In this document: piece by piece, positions 8,484 through 16,816 of the stretch
How positions within the stretch are numbered: the first letter of the stretch is position 1
Layout of the letters: each line of letters opens with the position of its first letter
Source of the DNA: Haliea sp.
GTDB lineage: Bacteria; Pseudomonadota; Gammaproteobacteria; Pseudomonadales; Halieaceae
Length of the DNA: 64,000 nucleotides
Direction: 5' to 3'
Assembly: GCA_024642265.1 (NCBI GenBank)
Contig: JAHEBL010000004.1
Coordinates: 1-64,000, forward strand
Translations under genes and position numbers: made by a program
Notes under the pieces: generated by a model
What the model was told of the DNA's origin: nothing
Database searches by the model: none
Seen by the model: only the letters and a program-made list of their open reading frames with translations

Positions 8484-10343
8484 TCAGCCGGCGGGCAGGC
8501 CCAGTTGCTTCAGCGCCAGGCTGACTTCATCGATAATCGCCGGGTCATCTATCGTTGCCGGCATTTTCCAGGATTCACCGTCAGCAATATTGCGCATGGT
8601 CCCGCGCAAAATTTTACCGGAACGGGTCTTGGGAAGGCGCTCCACGACCGCACACAATTTGAAAGCGGCCACCGGGCCGATCCGCTCGCGCACCAGCTGG
8701 ATCGCCTCTGCGACAATCTCTGCCGGGTCGCGGCTTATTCCCGCATTCAGTACCAGCAGGCCCAGCGGCAACTGCCCTTTCATGGCGTCGGCTATGCCAA
8801 TCACAGCGCACTCGGCCACGTCGGGATGATCTGCCAGCACCTCTTCCATCGCACCCGTGGACAGCCGGTGACCGGCCACATTGATGACATCGTCGGTGCG
8901 GGCCATGACAAACACGTAGCCCTTGTCATCGATGTAGCCCGCGTCGCCGGTTTCATAGTAGCCGGGAAACCTGCTGAAATAGGCCTTCACGAAGCGCTCT
9001 TCGGCATGCCAGAGGGTGGTGAATGTACCGGGAGGCAGAGGCAACTTGATGACCAGTGCGCCGATGACACCCGGGGCCACCTGGTTGCCGTCCGAATCGA
9101 GCACCTGCACATCGTAGCCAGGGACCGCCCGGGCCGGCGAGCCCGGCACGATGGGCAGTTGCTCGATACCCAGGCAATTGGCACAGATGGACCAGCCGGT
9201 CTCGGTCTGCCACCAGTGGTCGATCACCGGCACCTGCAACTGCTGCTGCGCCCACTCCAGGGTGTTGGGGTCACAGCGCTCCCCTGCCAGGAACAGGGCA
9301 CGCAATCCGGAGTGATCGTAGCTGGCCAGGTACTTGCCCTGCGGATCTTCCTTCCTGATGGCGCGAAAAGCCGTGGGGGCCGTGAACAGGACCTTTACGT
9401 CGTACTCCTGTATCACCCGCCAGAATGCGCCGGGGTCCGGCGTACCCACCGGCTTGCCCTCATAAATCAATGTGGTGTTGCCGTTGAACAGCGGGCCATA
9501 GACGATATAGGAGTGCCCCACTACCCAGCCCACGTCCGAGGCCGCCCAGTACACCTCGCCGGGGTGCACGTTATAAATGTTTTTCATGCTCCACTTGAGA
9601 CTGACGATACTCCCGCCGGTATCGCGCACCACCCCCTTGGGCTGGCCGGTGGTCCCGGAGGTATACAGGATATACAGGGGGTCATTGGCGTTGACGGGCA
9701 CGCAGGGCACCGGCTGCGCGCCGGACATGGCCTGGGCCCAGTCCAGGTCCCTGCCTTCCACCAGGGTCGCCTCCTGCACCGGGCGCTGCAGGATGATGCA
9801 GGCCGAGGGTTTATGGCTGGCGAGCCTGATGGCCTCGTCCAGCAGGGGCTTGTATTCCACCACCCGATTGGGCTCGACGCCGCAGGATGCCGACACGATC
9901 ACCCTGGGGGAGGCATCATCTATGCGCACGGCCAGCTCGTTACTGGCAAACCCGCCGAACACCACCGAGTGGATGGCCCCGATACGGGCGCAGGCCAGCA
10001 TCGCGATCAGCGCCTCGGGCACCATCGGCATGTAGACAATGACCCTGTCGCCTTTCTCCACGCCCTGGCTTGCCAGCACACCCGCAAACCGCGACACCTC
10101 GTCAAGCAACTGATCAAAGGTATAATTGCGTTTGGTGGCGGTCACCGGACTGTCGTAGATGACCGCAAGCTGGCTGCCCCGGCCCTCCTCCACATGAATA
10201 TCCACCGCGTTGTAACAGGCGTTGGTGATACCGTCGGGGAACCAGCGGTTGAAAGGGGAATTACTGTCGTCCAGCAGCGTGGCCGGCGCCCGGTACCAGT
10301 AAATATCGTCTGCGGCATCGCGCCATAGGTTGCTGTCGCTCAT
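8484..10343 (-). CDS. prpE: propionyl-CoA synthetase (PrpE-type acyl-CoA synthetase)
   Basis: 619 residues. It is an ANL-superfamily ligase with the ATP-binding loop YILYTSGTTGQPKGVV, the WWQTETGW motif and the catalytic C-terminal Lys577 in KTRSGKILRGTMR. The N-terminus and the overall YTFDQLLDEVSRFAGVL and VVFGGFASNELAVRIDD segments match PrpE/ACSS3 propionate-CoA ligases more than acetyl-CoA synthetase. It makes propionyl-CoA from propionate, ATP and CoA in the cytosol. No prpBCD genes are adjacent. Propionate could arise from odd-chain or branched-chain lipid breakdown, which suits the gene content of the window. Confidence 0.85.
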   Translation of the reverse strand: MSDSNLWRDAADDIYWYRAPATLLDDSNSPFNRWFPDGITNACYNAVDIHVEEGRGSQLAVIYDSPVTATKRNYTFDQLLDEVSRFAGVLASQGVEKGDRVIVYMPMVPEALIAMLACARIGAIHSVVFGGFASNELAVRIDDASPRVIVSASCGVEPNRVVEYKPLLDEAIRLASHKPSACIILQRPVQEATLVEGRDLDWAQAMSGAQPVPCVPVNANDPLYILYTSGTTGQPKGVVRDTGGSIVSLKWSMKNIYNVHPGEVYWAASDVGWVVGHSYIVYGPLFNGNTTLIYEGKPVGTPDPGAFWRVIQEYDVKVLFTAPTAFRAIRKEDPQGKYLASYDHSGLRALFLAGERCDPNTLEWAQQQLQVPVIDHWWQTETGWSICANCLGIEQLPIVPGSPARAVPGYDVQVLDSDGNQVAPGVIGALVIKLPLPPGTFTTLWHAEERFVKAYFSRFPGYYETGDAGYIDDKGYVFVMARTDDVINVAGHRLSTGAMEEVLADHPDVAECAVIGIADAMKGQLPLGLLVLNAGISRDPAEIVAEAIQLVRERIGPVAAFKLCAVVERLPKTRSGKILRGTMRNIADGESWKMPATIDDPAIIDEVSLALKQLGLPAG

Positions 10344-10471
10344 GCTGTGGCTCCTCGCGAAAGATATCTGAAAAGATTAATACCCTGGCAGGGCGCTGGC
10401 AATTGGACCAAGGTGTAAGGCCGGGTGCCAAAGCCCCAACCCGCGCAGGCAATTTGTCAGGCTGGCACACA

Positions 10472-10498
10472 CCGACCGCCCCGCCGGGGGGCGGTCGG
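10472..10498 (-). terminator. strong GC hairpin after the aldehyde dehydrogenase gene
   Basis: CCGACCGCCCC and GGGGCGGTCGG form a perfect 11-bp stem around a 5-nt loop, 8 nt beyond the aldehyde dehydrogenase stop codon. No run of U follows on the minus strand (the sequence is TGTGTGCC), so this could be a transcript 3'-end stabiliser or a weak intrinsic terminator rather than a classic one. Confidence 0.55.
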
Positions 10499-10506
10499 GC
10501 GACAGA

Positions 10507-11949
10507 TTAACTCTTGAGCTTGACCAGCAGATTGAACACCCAGGTAGCGAAACCCTTGTAGGGTGGCCGCAGGAACTGCAGTGAGGAGAAGCCAGCCTGG
10601 TAAAAGACCGGGCGCAACTTGGAGAAGGTAACGAAACCCTCGTACCCATGGTAGTGGCCCATGCCGCTGGGACCGACCCCGCCGAAAGGTATGTCGTGCT
10701 GTGCAACATGCATCAGCGCATCGTTGACCGAGACCCCGCCCGACATGATACGTTCGATATACATGTCGGCTAGTTTGCCGTCGTTGGTAAAGGGATATAA
10801 GGCCAGTGGGCGGTCCCTGGCGTTGACGTAATCCACCACTTCCTGAGCGTCCTTATAGGTGAGCACCATCAACAGTGGACCGAAGGTCTCCCGCTTGCGG
10901 ATGGTCATATCCTCGGTGGTGTCCAGCACCAGGTGCAGCGGGAATTTGCGTTTCTCGACATTCACCTGCTGGCTGCCATTCAGGTTGATCACCGTGGCAC
11001 CCTTGCTCTTTGCATCCTCCAGCGTGTCGACCAGACGCTTGACCGAGCGGTCATCAATAATCGCGGTGTAATCCGGATGGTTGATATCGGGGCAGTGTTT
11101 CGCCACGTAGGCCTTGGCCTTCGCGACGAAATCCTCGCGCTGGGTTTCGTGGACAAAAACGTAGTCCACGTTGGTACAGATCTGCCCCGCGTTGAACTGC
11201 TTGACGAACATGATCCGCCCTACGGCTTTTTCCATGGAGTACGCTGGATCGATGACTGCGGGCGCCTTGCCGCCCAGCTCCAGCACGACCGGGGTCAGGT
11301 TCTGGGCAGCGGATGCCATCACCGAGCGGCCGGTCTGGCCGGAACCGGTAAAGACCAGCAGGTCGAATGGTATTTTTGAAAACTCGATACCGACCCCGCC
11401 AGTCTCCTCATAGAATTTCAGCTTTTCCTCCGGCAGGTAGTTCGGGGATATCTTCATCAACAGGCGGGTCAGGTTGATCGAGTTTTCCGACATCTTGACC
11501 ATGGCCCTGTTACCCGCCGCGAAAGCGGCCGCCAGCGGCATGAAGCTGAGGTTGATCGGAAAGTTCCAGGGCACGATGATGCCCACCACCCCCAACGGCT
11601 GGGGGATAACCCGGTTCTTGCCACCCATGAACATGCTCTGGTCCACGTGCCGCTTCTGCACTTTGGTCCATTTCTTGAGATGCTTGATGGCGTCGTTGAT
11701 GCCGTCGGTGACGGAGATGATCTCGGCGAACTGGGTTTCGTGACGGGAGCGGTTACTGTAGTCCTGGCTGATGGCGGTGATAATCGCCTCCCGGTTTTCA
11801 TTGACCATCCGCTTCAGGTTTTCCAGGTCCTGCTTGCGCTGGGCAAGGTCGGGGTTCGGGGCGGCGAGGTACAGGGCCCGCTGCTTCTCGAAGTGGCTGT
11901 GCAGCATCCGGCCGGTATCACTTAGCAGATTCGCCTCTATCGCTGTCAT
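10507..11949 (-). CDS. coniferyl aldehyde dehydrogenase-like (CalB family)
   Basis: 480 residues. It is an NAD(P)-dependent aldehyde dehydrogenase with IVPWNFPINLSFMPLAAAFA, the general-base Glu224 in LELGGKAP and the catalytic Cys258 in NAGQICTNVDY. The QICTNVDYVFV context and the HIDQ-like HVDQSMFMGGKNRVIPQPLG stretch follow coniferyl-aldehyde dehydrogenases. It oxidises an aldehyde to the acid. Members act on medium-chain or aromatic aldehydes, so in this window a fatty aldehyde from alkane or wax metabolism is also plausible (inference). The hydrophobic C-terminal tail (GFATWVFNLLVKLKS) may associate with membrane. Confidence 0.85.
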   Translation of the reverse strand: MTAIEANLLSDTGRMLHSHFEKQRALYLAAPNPDLAQRKQDLENLKRMVNENREAIITAISQDYSNRSRHETQFAEIISVTDGINDAIKHLKKWTKVQKRHVDQSMFMGGKNRVIPQPLGVVGIIVPWNFPINLSFMPLAAAFAAGNRAMVKMSENSINLTRLLMKISPNYLPEEKLKFYEETGGVGIEFSKIPFDLLVFTGSGQTGRSVMASAAQNLTPVVLELGGKAPAVIDPAYSMEKAVGRIMFVKQFNAGQICTNVDYVFVHETQREDFVAKAKAYVAKHCPDINHPDYTAIIDDRSVKRLVDTLEDAKSKGATVINLNGSQQVNVEKRKFPLHLVLDTTEDMTIRKRETFGPLLMVLTYKDAQEVVDYVNARDRPLALYPFTNDGKLADMYIERIMSGGVSVNDALMHVAQHDIPFGGVGPSGMGHYHGYEGFVTFSKLRPVFYQAGFSSLQFLRPPYKGFATWVFNLLVKLKS

Positions 11950-12063
11950 GTGCTTGTCCTCGCTTGAAAACTCGAATAATTACTGGATCGGGGATTATCC
12001 ATCATTTTTCCTGAAAATTCGCATCCGGGCTTAGGAAATTACGCCAGATATCGGTCATTTGTG

Positions 12064-12084
12064 GACACAGACTTCAGCTGTGTC
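12064..12084. terminator. 7-bp inverted repeat downstream of the CoA-binding gene
   Basis: GACACAG and CTGTGTC flank a 7-nt loop about 50 nt beyond the stop of the minus-strand CoA-binding gene and upstream of the aldehyde dehydrogenase promoter region. There is no U-tract, so termination is possible but not shown; an operator is an alternative. Confidence 0.3.
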
Positions 12085-12134
12085 GGAGCCGCTGGCGCCT
12101 GTGGTTCACCAGACCCTGCCACAAGCATAGATCA

Positions 12135-12593
12135 TTATCGGGCCGGGGGCTGCGGATGGCGCTCCGCCAGCAGTCCGGCCGCGCGCAGGCGGGGCAACTC
12201 AATCGCCGGGCAACGGTCCAGCACAACCTGCATTCCGGCTCTCTCCGCAGCCGCGGCCGCGGCTGTATCGATCACCCCGAGCTGGGTCCAGAGCACCCTG
12301 GCGCCAACCGCGCTGGCCTCCTCGACAATCCCCTGCAGATAACGCGACTGGCGAAAGACATCCACCATGTCGATCTGTACGGGTATCGCAGCTATGTCGG
12401 CGTAGACGTCGCAACCCAGCAGCTGCTGCCCGGCAAGGCCGGGATTTACCGGGTATACCTCATAGCCATGCGCCAACAGGAACTTCATGACCCCGTGGCT
12501 GGGCCTGGCGGGGTTATGGCTGGCCCCCACCAGCGCGATGGTGCGGGTGGCGCTGAGAACCGCGGCGATATCGCTGTCTTCAGTCAGCGGCAC
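12135..12593 (-). CDS. CoA-binding domain protein (YccU-like)
   Basis: 152 residues. A single Rossmann CoA-binding domain is visible, with TIALVGASHNPARPSHGVMKFL at the start, YPVNPGLAGQQLLGCDVYAD after it, and LWTQLGVIDTAAAAAAERAG. This matches the small YccU / succinyl-CoA-synthetase-like CoA-binding family. The exact role is unknown. It is the last gene of a three-gene minus-strand operon, starting 5 nt after the crotonase stop, which suggests a CoA-linked function with it. Confidence 0.88.
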   Translation of the reverse strand: MPLTEDSDIAAVLSATRTIALVGASHNPARPSHGVMKFLLAHGYEVYPVNPGLAGQQLLGCDVYADIAAIPVQIDMVDVFRQSRYLQGIVEEASAVGARVLWTQLGVIDTAAAAAAERAGMQVVLDRCPAIELPRLRAAGLLAERHPQPPAR

Positions 12594-12598
12594 GGCGC

Positions 12599-13441
12599 TC
12601 AGGCTTCGCCCCAGACCGGCTTGCGTTTTTCCAGGAAGGCCAGGGTGCCCTCTGCCGCGTCAGCAGACAGCAGGCCTTTGACCATGGCCTCGGTGGCATA
12701 CACAAATGCATCCTCGAGCGGCATATCGACCTGCCGGTAAAAAGTCTCCTTGCCAGCCCTGATAGCCTGGGCAGACCGGGACGCGATGCGTCGGGCCAGC
12801 TGCTCGACTGCGGCGCGCAGGTCCTGCGCCGGCACCGCCTCATTCACGAGCCCAGCCCGCACCGCGTCGGTGGCCGGGATCATATCCCCCGTCAGCGCCA
12901 TGGCCATGGCGTGCTTGCGATGCATATTGCGCCCGATACCGACCAGCGGTGTGGTACAGAAGGTACCGATATTCACCCCCGGCGTGCAAAACTTTGCCTG
13001 GTCACTGGCCAGGGCCAGATCACAGGCGGAGACCAACTGACAGCCGGCTGCTGTCGCTGTGCCCTGCACACAGGCAATGACCGCCTTGGGCGAGTGCACG
13101 ATGGACAGCATCATGGCGGCACAATCCTCCAGTATCTGGCGGATGCGCATAGCGCGCTGCTCCTCTGTCTCACCCGGACGCGGGCTCATCTCCCGCAGAT
13201 CATGTCCCGCCGAAAACACCGGTCCGCTGCCCGCCAGCACCACCACCCGCACCTGTGGGTTGGCGTTAGCGGCGGCCATGGCACTGGCCAGGGAAGCGAT
13301 CATCTGGCTGGACAGCGGATTGCGCTGCTGCGGACGGTTCAGGGTTAACCAGAGCACGTGCTCCTGGAGTTGCTCCAATACATACGGTGCTGCCGTCTCC
13401 TCTGCCTGCTGGTCGCCAGTTGGCGCAATTTGTGTACGCAT
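12599..13441 (-). CDS. enoyl-CoA hydratase/isomerase family protein, ECHDC3-like
   Basis: 280 residues of crotonase fold. The first oxyanion-hole segment is FSAGHDLREM and the second QGTATAAGCQLVSACDLALA. The two catalytic acids of rat enoyl-CoA hydratase (Glu144 in GGGCEL, Glu164 in QPE) align to Gln and Gly here (AAGCQL and TPGVNIGTFC), as in the ECHDC3 branch. A classical hydratase reaction is therefore unlikely; CoA-ester binding is. It starts 5 nt after the DUF3604 gene and is followed 5 nt later by the CoA-binding gene. Confidence 0.85.
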   Translation of the reverse strand: MRTQIAPTGDQQAEETAAPYVLEQLQEHVLWLTLNRPQQRNPLSSQMIASLASAMAAANANPQVRVVVLAGSGPVFSAGHDLREMSPRPGETEEQRAMRIRQILEDCAAMMLSIVHSPKAVIACVQGTATAAGCQLVSACDLALASDQAKFCTPGVNIGTFCTTPLVGIGRNMHRKHAMAMALTGDMIPATDAVRAGLVNEAVPAQDLRAAVEQLARRIASRSAQAIRAGKETFYRQVDMPLEDAFVYATEAMVKGLLSADAAEGTLAFLEKRKPVWGEA

Positions 13442-13446
13442 GATGA

Positions 13447-15297
13447 CTAGCTCCTTGCCGCTGCAACCGCAGCGCTTGCCGGCCGGTACCAGATCGGCGA
13501 ACTGAATGCGCGCTCCTGGATACTGGTGGGCATTCCACCGGGCACTGATACGCCGAGTTTCACCGCATCATAGGTGCTCCAGCGCGGGGTGGGAATCTCC
13601 AGCACCCGCAGGTAGTAAAACGCGTGCAGGTCGGCGTCGAACTCAGGATCGCTCCAGAAAGCCGCGAGTTCGGCAGCGCCGATGCTGTTGTCGTAGGTCG
13701 CCTTGCTGGCATCGACTGTATCGCCCACGGCAGGCAATTCACCGTTTTTATTGAGCCGGCGATCACCTGCCCAGGTCACGTTGTATATTTTTTCCTGCTG
13801 CACGCCACTGGCGTCCAGCCAACCCTTGACGATCTGTATGCGATCGAGGTTGCCGCTGTCGGCTGCCTTGGTAGCCCACATCAGGAAGGAGGGCGCACCC
13901 TTTTTGCCAGGACCCTGCAAGGTGCCACCCATGGGCACACCCTTGGCGTAGCCCCGCTCGACAAAGTCGGTGCTGGCCACATCCTTGGCACCGTAGGACC
14001 AGCCACCGAAAAAACGCAGCTTGATCCGGGGGCCGGTAGTGCCGAAGGTCTCGCGCCGCAGCATGGCATCATAGATCGCCTCCCGCGTGTTTTCTGCCGC
14101 CCAGACTCCTGCGAGACCACCGGAACTGAACTCCCGCACCTGCTGGACCTGGGACGCCGGCTGGCCCTTTATTCCCTCCAGCCGGTGGCGGGGATCATTC
14201 TCGAAGCCAAACTTGCCGGTGTAGTTGTACTCCTCATTGCTGGCCGCGGCGTTGTGGGTGTCGGTGTCGCCAATAATGCCGTAGTGAAACGGATTGCCCA
14301 TGCCCCTTGCATCGAAGGACAGTCCGTCAAGCAGCGCCTGCCGGACAAAGCTGCCCTTGCGATGGGTGGGCCGCAGGCCGTCTGCCGACAGGGTGTAATC
14401 CCATTGCTCGAAGGCGGCAAACTCGTCGTTGGGTGAGAGCGCCGGGTGGGTCTCCGAGGTTCCCTTGATCTGGGTGATCTCGTACAGCGGTTCGTTTTCC
14501 TCGCGGGTGCGGATGTAGGCCTCGCTCAGCGGCTTGCCGTCCTGGGTCTGCAAAGAGAACATCAGGCCATCGCTGGCATTCCCGTTGTGCGGAATAGCCA
14601 GCAGGGTCGCACCCTTGACCCGCTGCGCCCCCATCCAGGCCCACAAATCTTCCGGGTCGGTGGAATCAATCGACGACAGGGCCATGTCCGGCACATTATC
14701 GGAACTCCCGAACAGGACCACCCGGTGCAAATTACGCATCCCGGGATTCGCCGACCACTCGAAGGCGGGAAAGGTGGTGAACTCGCCCGGCCGGTAGTAC
14801 TCGTCGGCAGTGGCCACTATCTCTTTCCATACCGTGCTGTTTACCTGGGGATCGTTGAGCGCGGGGTCAGACTTGCCCATGCTGAAATCGCGCAACACCG
14901 TGGCAAAGGTCTGCAAGCGGGTGTTCTGGTCATTAGACGTTATGCCGGCAGCAAGTGGCAGCTTGCTGAGCGGGTTGGACGGGTCTTCCATCAGCTTGAA
15001 TACGCCCATCCACTCGGCGTGGTCGGATACGGCGTAGAAATCCAGGGGCTGCCTGATCTGCAGGTCGGGGCCACCGCCGCCACCGGGGATCGCCTTGCCC
15101 TGTGCCCATTGGTAAGCGTGGGCCGGCGAGGTCAGGGTACCGTTGGTGTAAGCGTCAAAGGAGTAACTGGTGTGCACATGCACCGCGCCAAAATAGGCGT
15201 TTGCAGCGATTTTTGCGGGTTCTGATGCCAGCGCGGCCGAGAGCGGAATCGCCAGCGACAGTGCACTGGCCAGACACCAGCTAGTGACGGATTTCAT
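13447..15297 (-). CDS. DUF3604 domain protein, exported
   Basis: 616 residues from the ATG at 15297, which has GGAG upstream and is followed by a Sec signal peptide (MKSVTSWCLASALSLAIPLS then AALAS). DUF3604 is unmistakable: YFGAVHVHTSYSFDAYTNG, LDFYAVSDHAEWMG, FGIIGDTDTHNAA-type (YGIIGDTDTHNAAASNEEY) and ETFGTTGPRIKLRFFGGW. The His/Asp pattern resembles PHP/amidohydrolase-type metal sites, so a periplasmic metal-dependent hydrolase is a reasonable inference, but no member's activity is known to me. It is first in an operon with the ECHDC3-like and CoA-binding genes and divergent from the P450. Confidence 0.85.
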   Translation of the reverse strand: MKSVTSWCLASALSLAIPLSAALASEPAKIAANAYFGAVHVHTSYSFDAYTNGTLTSPAHAYQWAQGKAIPGGGGGPDLQIRQPLDFYAVSDHAEWMGVFKLMEDPSNPLSKLPLAAGITSNDQNTRLQTFATVLRDFSMGKSDPALNDPQVNSTVWKEIVATADEYYRPGEFTTFPAFEWSANPGMRNLHRVVLFGSSDNVPDMALSSIDSTDPEDLWAWMGAQRVKGATLLAIPHNGNASDGLMFSLQTQDGKPLSEAYIRTREENEPLYEITQIKGTSETHPALSPNDEFAAFEQWDYTLSADGLRPTHRKGSFVRQALLDGLSFDARGMGNPFHYGIIGDTDTHNAAASNEEYNYTGKFGFENDPRHRLEGIKGQPASQVQQVREFSSGGLAGVWAAENTREAIYDAMLRRETFGTTGPRIKLRFFGGWSYGAKDVASTDFVERGYAKGVPMGGTLQGPGKKGAPSFLMWATKAADSGNLDRIQIVKGWLDASGVQQEKIYNVTWAGDRRLNKNGELPAVGDTVDASKATYDNSIGAAELAAFWSDPEFDADLHAFYYLRVLEIPTPRWSTYDAVKLGVSVPGGMPTSIQERAFSSPIWYRPASAAVAAARS

Positions 15298-15546
15298 CAA
15301 ATATTCTCCTGCTTGTTTTTGTCCGGCGGGCAAATCAGGCAGGCTAAACCACGAACCCAGCCCTTCCTGCCGTCCCCAGAGTGTAGCGATCTGCAGCTAC
15401 GGTGCAAGCGGGGAGTCCACGATGAGTGACTCGGACACAAGCGCCTGCTACTGTCGCCGGCAGGGCAATCCATCGCGACCTGCATGGCCAAAGCGGACGG
15501 CTTGGCCTAAACTGCCTCGCATCAAGCTGAAACAAGAGTGATCGAT

Positions 15547-16806
15547 ATGTCGGATGAGCGCCCCATCTACACTGAAGACCAGGTCCGGGTGGACCCCTAT
15601 TCCATGCCACTGGCCGAACTCAATGTAGCCAACCCATTCCTGTTCGCCCACGATGTACAGGAAGCGTGGTTCAAGCGCCTGCGGGATGAGGCGCCGGTGC
15701 ATTACTGCGCAGAGAGTTTTTTCGGGCCCTACTGGTCGGTCACCCGCTACGACGACATCATGACGGTAGACACCTCGCACGACGTGTTCTCCTCGGAACC
15801 CACCATCATCATCAGCGATCCCCTGGAGGATTTTCCCCTGCCCATGTTTATCGCCATGGACAGACCGAAACATGACGAACAGCGCCGGGTGGTGGCACCC
15901 GTCACCGGCCCCGAGAATCTCAGGAATTTCGAACCTGTAATCCGCGAACGAACCATCGATGTGCTGGACCATTTACCCGTCGGGGAGCCGTTCAACTGGG
16001 TGGACAAAGTATCCATTGAACTAACCACCCGCATGCTCGCTACCCTGTTCGACTTCCCCTTCGAGGAGCGCGCCAAACTGACTTACTGGTCTGATGTCGC
16101 CACCGCGGTCCCCGGCCTGGGCCTGATAGAATCGGACGAAGAGCGCAAAACGATCCTGATCGAATGCCTGGAGTACTTTACCGGCCTGTGGAACGAGCGG
16201 GTGAAGGCCCCACCCAGCAATGACCTCATATCGATGCTGGCCCATGGCGAAGCAACAAAGAATATGGGACCTGTCGAATACCTGGGTAATCTGATCCTGC
16301 TGATTGTCGGAGGCAATGACACCACGCGTAATACCATGAGCGCCAGCGTTCTCAACCTCGCCAACAATCCGGCGCAGTTCAGCCGGCTGGTCGAGGACCA
16401 GTCACTCATACCAAGCATGGTAGCCGAAACCGTGCGCTGGCAGACTCCCCTGGCACACATGCGCCGCACCGCAAAATTCGACACTGAGCTCGGGGGCCAG
16501 CAGATCAAGGAGGGCGAGAAGGTGGTCATGTGGTACATCTCCGGTAACCGCGACGAGCGCGTGTTCGAAAACCCCCACGACTTCATCATCGACCGGCCCA
16601 ATGTGCGCAAGCACCTGGCCTTCGGTTTTGGTATCCACCGCTGCATGGGCAACCGGCTGGCGGAGCTGCAGCTGAAAGTGCTGTGGGAAGAGATCCTGAA
16701 GCGCTTCGAGCGCATCGAGGTGGTGGGCGACGTGGAGCGGTCGGTGTCGACCTTCGTGCACGGCTATACCTCGCTACCGGTTATTGTGCACCCGCTGCGA
16801 GCCTGA
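15547..16806 (+). CDS. cytochrome P450, CYP153-type (alkane terminal hydroxylase family)
   Basis: 419 residues from the ATG at 15547, preceded by AGAG; a GTG at 15538 is an in-frame alternative. The I-helix is LIVGGNDTTRNTMS, the haem-binding loop FGFGIHRCMGNRLAEL supplies Cys366, and the ETVRWQTPLAHMRRTA and KVVMWYISGNRDERVFENP blocks follow CYP153A very closely. CYP153 enzymes hydroxylate medium-chain alkanes, fatty acids or terpenes at a terminal position using ferredoxin electrons. No ferredoxin or ferredoxin reductase gene is nearby, so redox partners must be encoded elsewhere. The substrate is an inference from family. Confidence 0.88.
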   Translation: MSDERPIYTEDQVRVDPYSMPLAELNVANPFLFAHDVQEAWFKRLRDEAPVHYCAESFFGPYWSVTRYDDIMTVDTSHDVFSSEPTIIISDPLEDFPLPMFIAMDRPKHDEQRRVVAPVTGPENLRNFEPVIRERTIDVLDHLPVGEPFNWVDKVSIELTTRMLATLFDFPFEERAKLTYWSDVATAVPGLGLIESDEERKTILIECLEYFTGLWNERVKAPPSNDLISMLAHGEATKNMGPVEYLGNLILLIVGGNDTTRNTMSASVLNLANNPAQFSRLVEDQSLIPSMVAETVRWQTPLAHMRRTAKFDTELGGQQIKEGEKVVMWYISGNRDERVFENPHDFIIDRPNVRKHLAFGFGIHRCMGNRLAELQLKVLWEEILKRFERIEVVGDVERSVSTFVHGYTSLPVIVHPLRA

Positions 16807-16816
16807 TCAGCCTACC

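Noticed and set aside
8454-10328. Long open frame on the plus strand opposite prpE
   Set aside because: It is a His/Gly/Pro-rich antisense shadow of a clear acyl-CoA synthetase with no family motif or ribosome site.
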